The translations under genes were made by a program, and so were the position numbers. A model generated the notes under the pieces. That model saw only the letters and a list, made by a program, of their open reading frames with translations. It did no database searches and was not told where the DNA came from. A stretch of DNA of 12,397 nucleotides from CAYRAV01 sp964422365 (GTDB lineage Bacteria; Bacillota; Clostridia; Lachnospirales; Lachnospiraceae): assembly GCA_964422365.1 (NCBI GenBank), contig CAYRAV010000080.1:1-12397 (forward strand), written 5' to 3'. Positions 5,962 to 12,397 of this stretch are shown in pieces. Position 1 is the stretch's first letter; the number at the start of each line of letters is the position of its first letter.

Positions 5962-6052
5962 ATAGAGACTGTTACATAAGAAAATAGATGATATATGTAT
6001 ATCTCAAATAGGGTAGACAGGATATCATTTTATACAATGTAATGGTCTCTAT
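5962..6052. repeat. Imperfect 91-bp palindrome
   Basis: ATAGAGACTGTTACAT (5962-5977) pairs with ATGTAATGGTCTCTAT (6037-6052) apart from two central mismatches. ATGATAT (5988-5994) pairs with ATATCAT (6022-6028) inside it. It could be a small element or a structured RNA; no T run follows. Confidence 0.5.
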
Positions 6053-6084
6053 TATAAAATAAACAATTTCAGACATGTTAAAAA

Positions 6085-6249
6085 CTAGAGCGTGTTTTAA
6101 AATTCATTGCTGCAATCTGCATGCCCCAATTTGGTGCTATTTGCCCCAAATTTAATCGATGCAGTCCGCTACAACTCATAAATTTGGAACAAATCTTCCA
6201 CAAATTGTGACGCACATCTTGTAACAAGCAATTTTCAAACATGCTCTAG
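6085..6249. repeat. Type A miniature inverted-repeat element
   Basis: The 165-bp unit has inverted ends: CTAGAGCGTGTTTTAAAATT on the left and, read inversely, CTAGAGCATGTTTGAAAATT on the right. It has no coding capacity. An internal CCAAATTTA/TAAATTTGG dyad corresponds to CCAAATTCAT/ATGAATTTGG in the 561-850 copy, with one compensatory change. It is a non-autonomous element in the style of a MITE. The target duplication is not clear. Confidence 0.7.
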
Positions 6250-6292
6250 TAAATACGGAAGATGGCAGGAATGAAAAAAATCAGGGTAGTTC

Positions 6293-6321
6293 TTTTACTT
6301 TTAATTAGATTGTGATATAAT
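6293..6321 (+). promoter_or_regulatory. Promoter of the GH18 gene
   Basis: TATAAT (6316-6321) is preceded at 17 bases by TTTTAC, or at 16 by TTTACT. It lies 70 bases before the start codon and is the only good promoter between the type A element and the gene. Confidence 0.5.
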
Positions 6322-6390
6322 AAAACAAAATGCATATATCATAAGAAAAATTAGAATTCAGTTTTTTACTGAATGGGAGGGTACAACAAG

Positions 6391-8091
6391 ATGGAAGAGA
6401 AAATGAAAAAGGGATTAGTGGCAGCAGCTATTATTGCAATTATTATCATTATAGTAGCAATTATATTAGTTAAAAAGTTTGCACCATCTAAGGAAGTAAA
6501 AGATTTAGCAGAATATTATAATGTAAATGAAAATGAATATCTAGTCGTGATTCAAAATGAAGCAGCAGAGAAACATGCAATAAATATAGATGGAGAAATT
6601 TATATAGATTATAATACTGTAGTACAAAATTTTAACCATAGATTTTATTGGGATGCCAGTCAAAATTTATTAATTTATACAACAGCAACAAAAGTGATTA
6701 AATCAGAAGTGGGAAGTAAGGAATATTATATTAATAAAAGCAAAACAGAAACAAATTATCAAATTGTAAAGACAACTGGAGATGAAATTTATATAGCATT
6801 AGATTATATTGATTTATTTTCTAATATAGAATATGAGTTATATGAAAATCCTAACAGATTAATTATAGATTGTAAATGGGGAGAAACATATACTTACAGT
6901 AATGTAAAGAAATCTACACAAATCAGAGTAGAACCATCTGTTAAGAGCCCTATTTTAAAAAAAGTTGATACAAATGAGAAAGTAGTATATTTAGAAGAGG
7001 AACAGGAAGATAATAAATTTGTAAAAGTAATGTCTAAAGATGGTGTCATTGGATATGTAAGCAGGAAATGTTTAACAGAAAGTTATGAAGAAAAATTAGA
7101 GAGTCAGGAGAAAGAAGAAGAATATTCTCATATTTCAAAGGATTATACAGTGAATTTGACATGGCACCAGGTAACAAATGAAACAGCAAATAATAATTTG
7201 TTGAATTTACTAAATAATACAAAAGGATTAACTACAATTTCTCCTACATGGTTTTCTGTTTCAAGCAATGAGGGTGAACTGACTTCTCTTGCAAGCGAAA
7301 AATATGTCGAAACAGCACATAATTTTGGATTAGAAGTTTGGGCATTGGTAGATGATTTTAATAAGGATGTAGATATGTATAAACTGCTGTCAAATACAGC
7401 CAGTCGTGAAAAACTAACCAATGAATTGATTGCAAATGCAATAAAATACAATCTTGATGGTATCAACATAGACTTTGAAAATATCAAAGAAAGTTGCGGA
7501 CAACATTATATACAGTTTTTAAGAGAGCTTTCTGTGAAATGTAGAAACAATGGAATTGTTTTATCTGTAGACAGTTATGTTCCATCTGCTTATACAGAAT
7601 ATTATGACAGGGAAGAACAAGGGAAAATTGTAGATTATGTTGTTGTAATGGCATATGATGAGCATTATTCGGGGTCAGAAACCAGTGGTTCAGTAGCCTC
7701 CATCAGCTTTGTATCGGATGCTGTTCATAACATTTTAGAACAGGTTGCACCAGAGAGGGTCATTATTGCTATGCCGTTTTATACAAGGGTATGGAAGGAA
7801 ACAAGTGAGAATGGGGAGGTAAAAATTTCTTCAGAAGCATATGGAATGCAATCAGCAATGTCGTTGTTCACAGGAAATGGAGTGACACCGGAATGGGATG
7901 AAAGTACTGGACAATATTATGGAGAGTTTAAATCAGATAATATATTGTATCGCTGTTGGTTTGAGGAGGAAAATTCTATTGAGACAAAATTAAAAGCAAT
8001 TGTTGAAGGTAAGGTTGCAGGTGTTGCTTCATGGAAATTAGGTCTTGAAAAAAAAGATATATGGAATACAATTTTAAAATATGTGAATTAA
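6391..8091 (+). CDS. Membrane-anchored SH3-domain glycoside hydrolase family 18 protein
   Basis: The 566-residue protein begins with a lysine-containing N-terminus and one hydrophobic segment (about residues 8-27), acting as a membrane anchor or uncleaved signal. Residues about 45-165 resemble the copper-amine-oxidase-like N-terminal domain found in Firmicutes cell-wall proteins. Residues about 167-230 form a bacterial SH3 domain (TQIRVEPSVKSPILKKV). A charged linker then leads to a GH18 barrel from about 251. Its catalytic strand is DGINIDFE (356-363), keeping the essential Asp361 and Glu363. Relatives such as YaaH/SleL cleave cortex or wall glycans; substrate here is inferred. GGGAGG (6375-6380) marks ATG 6391 as the start, although the frame opens at 6373. 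The next gene, 56 bases away, also acts on peptidoglycan and is probably cotranscribed. Confidence 0.88.
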   Translation: MEEKMKKGLVAAAIIAIIIIIVAIILVKKFAPSKEVKDLAEYYNVNENEYLVVIQNEAAEKHAINIDGEIYIDYNTVVQNFNHRFYWDASQNLLIYTTATKVIKSEVGSKEYYINKSKTETNYQIVKTTGDEIYIALDYIDLFSNIEYELYENPNRLIIDCKWGETYTYSNVKKSTQIRVEPSVKSPILKKVDTNEKVVYLEEEQEDNKFVKVMSKDGVIGYVSRKCLTESYEEKLESQEKEEEYSHISKDYTVNLTWHQVTNETANNNLLNLLNNTKGLTTISPTWFSVSSNEGELTSLASEKYVETAHNFGLEVWALVDDFNKDVDMYKLLSNTASREKLTNELIANAIKYNLDGINIDFENIKESCGQHYIQFLRELSVKCRNNGIVLSVDSYVPSAYTEYYDREEQGKIVDYVVVMAYDEHYSGSETSGSVASISFVSDAVHNILEQVAPERVIIAMPFYTRVWKETSENGEVKISSEAYGMQSAMSLFTGNGVTPEWDESTGQYYGEFKSDNILYRCWFEEENSIETKLKAIVEGKVAGVASWKLGLEKKDIWNTILKYVN

Positions 8092-8147
8092 CTAAAAAAA
8101 ATATTCATAGAATAGCTAAGAACAGAGAAATGAAATGAAGGTATTCC

Positions 8148-8951
8148 ATGAAAGAGTATAAGAAAAAGAAAGCAATTACAATTGTCGTGATTGCTCTTCT
8201 TATGTTCAGCATGATTTGTTTGAAAGATAATATAGGAGTATTCCGAACTACTGTAATACGGGGAAAAATAGTAATAGATGCCGGACATGGTGGCTTTGAT
8301 CCCGGGAAAGTGGGAATACAGGGAACTTTGGAAAAAGATATTAATTTAAAAATAGCATTAAAGTTAAAAGAATTCCTAGAAGCAGAACATTATCAGGTGG
8401 TTATGACAAGAGACACTGATTGTGGGCTTTATGGGGAGAATGACAGTAATAAAAAAAGAACAGATTTGTCTAATAGAGTGAAAATTATTAATGAGAGTAA
8501 TGCATTTGTAGCAGTCAGTATTCATCAAAATAGTTTTTCACAGGCGAGTTCTAAAGGAGCACAGGTTTTTTATTATAATACTTCAGGTGAGGGAGCAAAA
8601 TTAGCCAATATTATGCAGGAAACAATAAAAACAACTATTGGAGATGGCAATCATCGTGTGGCAAAAGAAAATGAATCTTACTATTTGCTAAAAAAGACAA
8701 ATTGTCCACTCGTTATTATAGAATGTGGATTTTTGTCAAATGCAAATGAGGAAGCAATGCTTTTAACAGAAGAATATCAGCAGAAAATGGCAGAAGCAAT
8801 TAAAAAAGGGATAATGGAATATGAAAGGCAATCTGGAGAACAAAAGGTAAAGATTCAAATAGAAGCAAAAAAGGTGTTGGAAAATATTCGTTGTATTAGA
8901 GCGTGTTTGAAAATTGCCTGCCATTCGTCAATATGCAAAAAAGTTGCATAA
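8148..8951 (+). CDS. cwlD: CwlD-like N-acetylmuramoyl-L-alanine amidase
   Basis: This is an Amidase_3 zinc enzyme with an N-terminal hydrophobic segment (about 9-25). Zinc ligands are His47 in VIDAGHGG, Glu62 in EKDINLK and His126 in SIHQN; Glu192 in VIIECGFLSN is the catalytic base. The NESYYLLKKTNCPLVIIECG stretch is typical of CwlD, which with PdaA makes muramic-delta-lactam in spore cortex. The enzyme is 267 residues, somewhat longer than Bacillus CwlD. The last 17 codons (from 8898) and the stop come from the type B element, adding a tail with three cysteines. The original end was probably near residue 250. The ribosome site is weak (GAAGG, 8137-8141). The domain itself is intact, so activity is probably kept. 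Confidence 0.85.
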   Translation: MKEYKKKKAITIVVIALLMFSMICLKDNIGVFRTTVIRGKIVIDAGHGGFDPGKVGIQGTLEKDINLKIALKLKEFLEAEHYQVVMTRDTDCGLYGENDSNKKRTDLSNRVKIINESNAFVAVSIHQNSFSQASSKGAQVFYYNTSGEGAKLANIMQETIKTTIGDGNHRVAKENESYYLLKKTNCPLVIIECGFLSNANEEAMLLTEEYQQKMAEAIKKGIMEYERQSGEQKVKIQIEAKKVLENIRCIRACLKIACHSSICKKVA

Positions 8952-9072
8952 ATTATGTGAAAATCCAACTTTCTTTCATACAATAATCGAAGATTTCCTA
9001 TGCTCCTCATTCTATTATTGCGGATATTTTTGATATTTTTTGTGTAACTTTTCATTTTCAAACACGTTCTAG
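8896..9072. repeat. Type B miniature inverted-repeat element, inserted at the end of cwlD
   Basis: The 177-bp unit has left end TTAGAGCGTGTTTGAAAAT and right end, read inversely, CTAGAACGTGTTTGAAAAT. It is the inverted counterpart of 10883-11058: the reverse complement of that copy matches along most of its length. The termini are close to those of the type A elements, but the core differs. It encodes the final residues of the amidase. Confidence 0.75.
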
Positions 9073-9156
9073 AGTGCTGACACAAGTAGTTTTGCGAAAC
9101 ATCAATGTGGCAGTCCACGTTCTAACATAAGAATAAACAGATTGGAATGAATAAAA

Positions 9157-10236
9157 ATGAATTTAGAAGAAAAACAAAAAAAACATACAATTATAAAAAC
9201 AATTGATAAATATTATTTTGATAGAGAACAATTAGAGGAAGCCGCAAAAATTATGAAAAGCGGCGGGTTAGTTGCATTTCCAACAGAAACTGTATATGGT
9301 CTGGGAGGGAATGCTATGGAAAAAGAAGCAGCAAAAAAGATTTATCATGCAAAAGGAAGACCATCAGATAATCCATTAATTGTGCATATAGCAGATATGG
9401 ATGCTTTAGAGAAGCTGGTAGAAGACATACCAGAAAATGCAAGGAAACTGGCAAAAAAATTTTGGCCGGGTCCATTAACTATGATTTTAAAAAAAAATGT
9501 GATGGTACCAAGAGAAACAACAGGCGGATTAGATAGTGTTGCTGTAAGAATGCCAAACCATCCAATTGCATTAGAGCTTATTAGACAATCTGGTGGTTAT
9601 ATTGCAGCACCAAGTGCAAACACATCAGGCAGACCCAGTCCAACACTTGCAAAACATGTGGAAGAGGATTTGTCAGGAAAAATTGATTATATCATAGATG
9701 GAGGAGCAGTATCTGTTGGACTGGAATCCACGATTGTAGATTTAACAGGTAACACAGCAGTCATATTACGGCCGGGAGTTATTACAAAAGAGGACTTAGA
9801 AAAAATAATAGGGAATATAGAATATGATCCTGCTGTAATACAGAATAAAGATGCAGGAAACATTATAGCAAAAGCACCTGGTATGAAATATAAGCATTAT
9901 GCTCCTAAAGGGAAACTAATTATTGTAAAAGGTAAGATGGAAAATGTAATTAGAACAATCAACGAACAATCTGTAAAAAAAGAGCAAGAAGGTTACCAGA
10001 CGGGGATTATAGCCACAGAAGAAACAAAAGACAGCTATCACATAGGATTGGTAAAATCCATAGGAAGCAGAGAGGAAGAGAAGTCTATCGCTGCTAACTT
10101 ATATAAAGTGTTACGAGAGTTTGATGGAACAGGAACAGAATATATCTATAGTGAGAGTTTTGAAAAGGGAGATTTAGGACAAGCAATCATGAATCGTTTG
10201 TTAAAGGCAGCAGGTTATGATGTACTAGAAGTCTGA
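9157..10236 (+). CDS. tsaC: Threonylcarbamoyl-AMP synthase (Sua5/YwlC type)
   Basis: This 359-residue enzyme makes L-threonylcarbamoyl-AMP from threonine, bicarbonate and ATP, the first step of t6A modification of tRNAs reading ANN codons. The N-terminal YrdC domain shows GGLVAFPTETVYGLGG (36-51), KGRPSDNPL (66-74), PGPLTMILKK, VAVRMPNHP and APSANTSGRPSPT (151-163). After the linker APGMKYKHYAPKG (240-252) comes the C-terminal Sua5 domain, so this is the longer Sua5/YwlC form, not the short TsaC. The start ATG 9157 has only a poor ribosome site (GGAA), and another ATG at 9147 is out of frame. The upstream type B element may have replaced native leader sequence. Flanking phosphatase and rpiB genes match the ywl cluster. 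Assignment is secure. Confidence 0.96.
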   Translation: MNLEEKQKKHTIIKTIDKYYFDREQLEEAAKIMKSGGLVAFPTETVYGLGGNAMEKEAAKKIYHAKGRPSDNPLIVHIADMDALEKLVEDIPENARKLAKKFWPGPLTMILKKNVMVPRETTGGLDSVAVRMPNHPIALELIRQSGGYIAAPSANTSGRPSPTLAKHVEEDLSGKIDYIIDGGAVSVGLESTIVDLTGNTAVILRPGVITKEDLEKIIGNIEYDPAVIQNKDAGNIIAKAPGMKYKHYAPKGKLIIVKGKMENVIRTINEQSVKKEQEGYQTGIIATEETKDSYHIGLVKSIGSREEEKSIAANLYKVLREFDGTGTEYIYSESFEKGDLGQAIMNRLLKAAGYDVLEV

Positions 10237-10364
10237 AGTTTGTGTAAAAATTCATTGCAGTGATTAATGAGGCATACTTTAAGACAAAAACTGAAAAAAG
10301 ACAAAGAGCTATGGACTATTAATAGATACAGTGACAGTAATAATGAGAGAAGAAGGGAAAATTT

Positions 10365-10859
10365 ATGCTGAAGGTAGAACGACTTATATTTGTATGCAAA
10401 GAAAATACTTCCAGAAGTATAATGGCAGAATTTATTTGCCGGAATATGATGGGAGTGGAGCATCAGGTAGAAATAATGTCCAGAGGATTGGTGGTGCTAT
10501 TTCCAGAACCTATTAATCCAAAAACAGAAATCGTATTGATTAATCATGGAATGAATTTACAAGAGCAGACTGCTGTGCAGCTAAAGGAAGAGGATTTTAC
10601 CAATTCTACATTGGTACTTACCATGGATCAAAAACAGAAAGAATCGATTATGAGAGACTTTGAAAAGATAAGTCATGTACATACACTAAAAGAATATGTT
10701 TCAGAAGATGGAGATGTTATGAATCCATATGGTGGAACTTTAGTAGATTATGAAGAGTGTTATGTAGAATTAGTGCGACTGATAAAAAAGACTGTTATAA
10801 AGTTAAATAAGTGTTATGAAGAAATTAAAACGGAAAGTACACCTTCATTTATCAGTTAA
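10365..10859 (+). CDS. Low-molecular-weight protein phosphatase, possibly arginine-type (YwlE-like)
   Basis: The 164-residue protein has the N-terminal P-loop VCKENTSRS, giving the CX5R signature with Cys11 and Arg17. Thr15 occupies the place of the YwlE threonine that favours phosphoarginine; tyrosine-specific relatives usually have Ile there. The family normally has Gly where Glu13 sits. The usual general-acid loop DPYGG reads NPYGG here, with Asn120 in the Asp position. In Bacillus, YwlE removes phosphate from arginines marked by McsB for ClpCP. Gene order tsaC - this gene - rpiB supports a YwlE equivalent. The AGAAGGGA site precedes ATG 10365. The stop at 10857-10859 lies 23 bases before the type B element. 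Activity may be reduced or the substrate may differ. Confidence 0.8.
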   Translation: MLKVERLIFVCKENTSRSIMAEFICRNMMGVEHQVEIMSRGLVVLFPEPINPKTEIVLINHGMNLQEQTAVQLKEEDFTNSTLVLTMDQKQKESIMRDFEKISHVHTLKEYVSEDGDVMNPYGGTLVDYEECYVELVRLIKKTVIKLNKCYEEIKTESTPSFIS

Positions 10860-10882
10860 TGCCTCAATTTCTAATTTATACG

Positions 10883-11058
10883 TTAGCACATATTTGAAAA
10901 ATAAAAACTTCACAAAAAATACCAAAAATGTCCGCAATAATAGAATGAGAATCATAAGAAATTCCCCATTATTGTATGAAAACAGGTTTGATTTTTACAT
11001 AATTTGTGCAATTTTTTGGCATATTGCCGAACAGCATACAATTTTCAAACCACTCTAA
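10883..11058. repeat. Type B miniature inverted-repeat element, opposite orientation
   Basis: The 176-bp unit runs from about TTAGCACATATTTGAAAAA to ATTTTCAAACCACTCTAA. Its reverse complement aligns with 8896-9072, sharing CATACAATAATGG..-like and CATTCTATTATTGCGGA-like blocks. Small open frames within it are not genes. Confidence 0.7.
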
Positions 11059-11764
11059 TAAATAGCAGATGTGTACAAAGTTTCTCATGTGGGAAGTTTG
11101 GGTTAATGGTTTGGTATTAAAAGTACAAAGCTGCTTTTGGTGAGCAAGGTTGCATAACTATTTCTACATAGTGGAGCTGTAACAAAATTAGAGTTCAATT
11201 TCGAAAGGAGGATGATGCTTGAAAGAGTTACTAAACAGAAATAAAACCAGCTAAAGGACAGGCAGTAATCAGTACTGGTACTGTTAAGAAAAACATTAAT
11301 CAAATGATCTGGTTAATGAAGCTGGAAAAGCAGTTAAAGATAGGAACAGAGTTGTTTTTTCGAGGAGATAGGAACACAATAAAAAGAAAGGAGAAGCTGC
11401 TAGACGGAATATCCAGAAATAAATAGCAAAAGTGTAGAAACTTTATTGTACAATAGATAATAGTTGTACTCATTACATGAATAATGTATAAATGAGATAG
11501 TGAGAACAAGCTGTCTTTTATAAGTATTGAAGATTGAAATGTAAAGGGCATGATGATGTGAGTAGTGTGTTATTTCTATGAAAGTACCTTTTTTGCTTTA
11601 GTAAAAAACTGAGTTCAAGTATTCCGATGTGCATCTCATAACTTTCATTTATGGTGGTGCACTAACGATGTATGGAGGTTTTGTAACCACTAAAGCATAC
11701 ATAGTGAAGCAGTAAAATTTCAATAGGGTATATTTGTCTATATTTTAGCAGCAGTACATAAGAG
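11059..11764. other. Gene-poor spacer before rpiB
   Basis: Apart from the broken frame at 11215-11426, no gene is evident. ATGTATG (11668-11674) and CATACAT (11696-11702), with inner GGTT/AACC, form a hairpin 60 bases before rpiB. Minus-strand frames here lack ribosome sites. The spacer separates rpiB from the phosphatase by about 900 bases. Confidence 0.6.
11215..11426 (+). pseudogene. Possible frameshifted small gene
   Basis: A strong AAAGGAGG (11204-11211) precedes ATG 11212/11215, which reads MLERVTKQK and stops at 11242-11244. The adjacent frame is open to TAG 11424-11426, encoding EIKPAKGQAVISTGTVKKNI and, further on, LKIGTELFFRGDRNTIKRKE. One base change near 11235-11241 would join them into a protein of about 70 residues. 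No family is recognised. The strong ribosome site and the charged, orderly composition suggest a former gene; chance is possible. Confidence 0.35.
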
Positions 11765-12193
11765 ATGATAGCATTAGGTTGTGATCATGGTGGTTATGAA
11801 TTAAAACAGGAAATTATAAAATATTTAAAAGAAAAGAATATAGAATATAAGGATTATGGCTGTTACAGTATCGAGGCAGTAGATTATCCTGTATTTGCTA
11901 AAAAAGTAGCACATGCAGTAGCAGATAAGGAGGCAGAGAAAGGTATTTTGATTTGTGGAACAGGTATTGGCATATCGATTGCAGCGAATAAAGTAAAAGG
12001 TGTAAGAGCTGCATTATGTCATGATTGTTTTAGTGCTCAGGCAACAAGAGAACATAATGATGCAAATATAGTTGCTATGGGGGCAAGAGTAATAGGGCCA
12101 GGACTGGCAGTGAAAATCGTTGATATTTTCCTCCATACAGAATTTTCCAGAGAAGAACGTCATATAAAGCGTATTGCTCAGATTGAAGAGTAA
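11765..12193 (+). CDS. rpiB: Ribose-5-phosphate isomerase B
   Basis: This 142-residue enzyme interconverts ribulose 5-phosphate and ribose 5-phosphate in the pentose phosphate pathway. The RpiB/LacAB fold is clear. MIALGCDHGGYELK carries the substrate-binding Asp7-His8 pair. ILICGTGIGISIAANK (61-76) holds the active-site Cys64 and phosphate loop. REHNDANIVAMGARV contains His97. Length matches the family's usual 140-150. The start ATG 11765 has no good ribosome site, only AAGAG directly before it. RpiB proteins begin exactly with this MxIALGxDH pattern, so the start is retained. It is third in the ywl-like order after tsaC and the phosphatase, but separated by a long spacer, so it may now have its own promoter. 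Related LacA/LacB subunits are unlikely, since no partner is present. Confidence 0.95.
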   Translation: MIALGCDHGGYELKQEIIKYLKEKNIEYKDYGCYSIEAVDYPVFAKKVAHAVADKEAEKGILICGTGIGISIAANKVKGVRAALCHDCFSAQATREHNDANIVAMGARVIGPGLAVKIVDIFLHTEFSREERHIKRIAQIEE

Positions 12194-12265
12194 AAAAGTT
12201 ATACTCCTGACATTTGCAAGAATACATATTTTGACTAATATATTTATAAGCGTATGGAATAGTTA

Positions 12266-12385
12266 ATGAAAAAACAGAAACAGAAACGAAAAATAAGGCA
12301 TCTGCACAAGTATCAGAGTGTAAATGCCTTATTTTTTTCTGCTTCATTGATAATAGCCTGGTATTTAGAAAACTGGTTATGGTAA
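12266..12385 (+). CDS. Doubtful 39-residue membrane peptide
   Basis: ATG 12266 opens a frame of 39 codons. It has a very basic N-terminus (MKKQKQKRKIRHLHK) and a single hydrophobic C-terminal stretch, ALFFSASLIIAWYLENWLW. That layout resembles small membrane peptides. However, there is only a weak GGAATAG ribosome site, and the frame lies across the stem and T run of the rpiB terminator. No family is recognised. Confidence 0.2.
   Translation: MKKQKQKRKIRHLHKYQSVNALFFSASLIIAWYLENWLW
12289..12338 (+). terminator. Intrinsic terminator after rpiB
   Basis: AAAAATAAGGCAT (12289-12301) pairs with ATGCCTTATTTTT (12324-12336), with a CAC/GTG extension inside, and ends in seven T residues. It lies about 95 bases beyond the rpiB stop. 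Confidence 0.85.
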
Positions 12386-12397
12386 ATAATATTTAAT

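Noticed and set aside
10816..11058. 80-codon open frame
   Set aside because: It overlaps the phosphatase end out of frame and is mostly the type B element.
1..12397. CRISPR array or complete defence or toxin system
   Set aside because: Repeats are dispersed and inverted, not regularly spaced; no nuclease, toxin-antitoxin or effector proteins are seen.

Overview
The window looks like chromosome from a low-GC anaerobic Firmicute, most likely a Clostridia/Lachnospiraceae-type gut bacterium. This is inferred from AT-rich DNA, strong AGGAGG ribosome sites, a MecA adaptor, a clostridial 2[4Fe-4S] ferredoxin, a CwlD-like spore-cortex amidase and a tsaC - ywlE-like - rpiB gene order resembling the Bacillus ywl cluster. 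It is mainly housekeeping genes separated by long, debris-filled spacers. I see no CRISPR array, rRNA, tRNA, intact transposase, phage module or complete defence locus.

Layout. Bases 1-500 carry the 3' part of a MerR-type DNA-binding protein. Bases 501-1056 hold a composite miniature inverted-repeat element and a long hairpin. A minus-strand DUF1858 redox-disulfide protein (1057-1260) is followed by a 159-bp IS200/IS605 (tnpB) right-end remnant (1470-1628). That remnant directly precedes a small ferredoxin gene (1648-1815). The ferredoxin gene shares a bidirectional terminator with a convergent mecA (1867-2646), whose promoter is very clear. An HxlR regulator (3131-3463) diverges from a flavin-reductase gene (3611-4156), with a 13-bp dyad between them. 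A second flavin-reductase copy (4168-4715) carries a 1-base frameshift. Bases 4716-6390 are mostly gene-poor: a truncated reading frame, an orphan promoter, a second copy of the tnpB-derived remnant, a small unrecognised gene and a second type A miniature element.

Bases 6391-12193 hold the conserved block: an SH3/GH18 membrane-anchored protein, a CwlD-like amidase, threonylcarbamoyl-AMP synthase, a low-molecular-weight protein phosphatase and RpiB. Two type B miniature elements in opposite orientation sit after the amidase and after the phosphatase. The first one supplies the last 17 codons and the stop of the amidase.

How they work together. GH18 plus CwlD suggests peptidoglycan/spore-cortex work. 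The synthase acts in tRNA t6A formation and RpiB in the pentose phosphate pathway. MecA and the phosphatase may both touch the Clp/arginine-phosphorylation pathway. The most notable signals are the two tnpB-derived remnants, which show compensatory base changes in a stem and are open in two overlapping frames that both resemble TnpB C-termini, the exonised miniature element in the amidase, and an Asn where the phosphatase family has its general-acid Asp.
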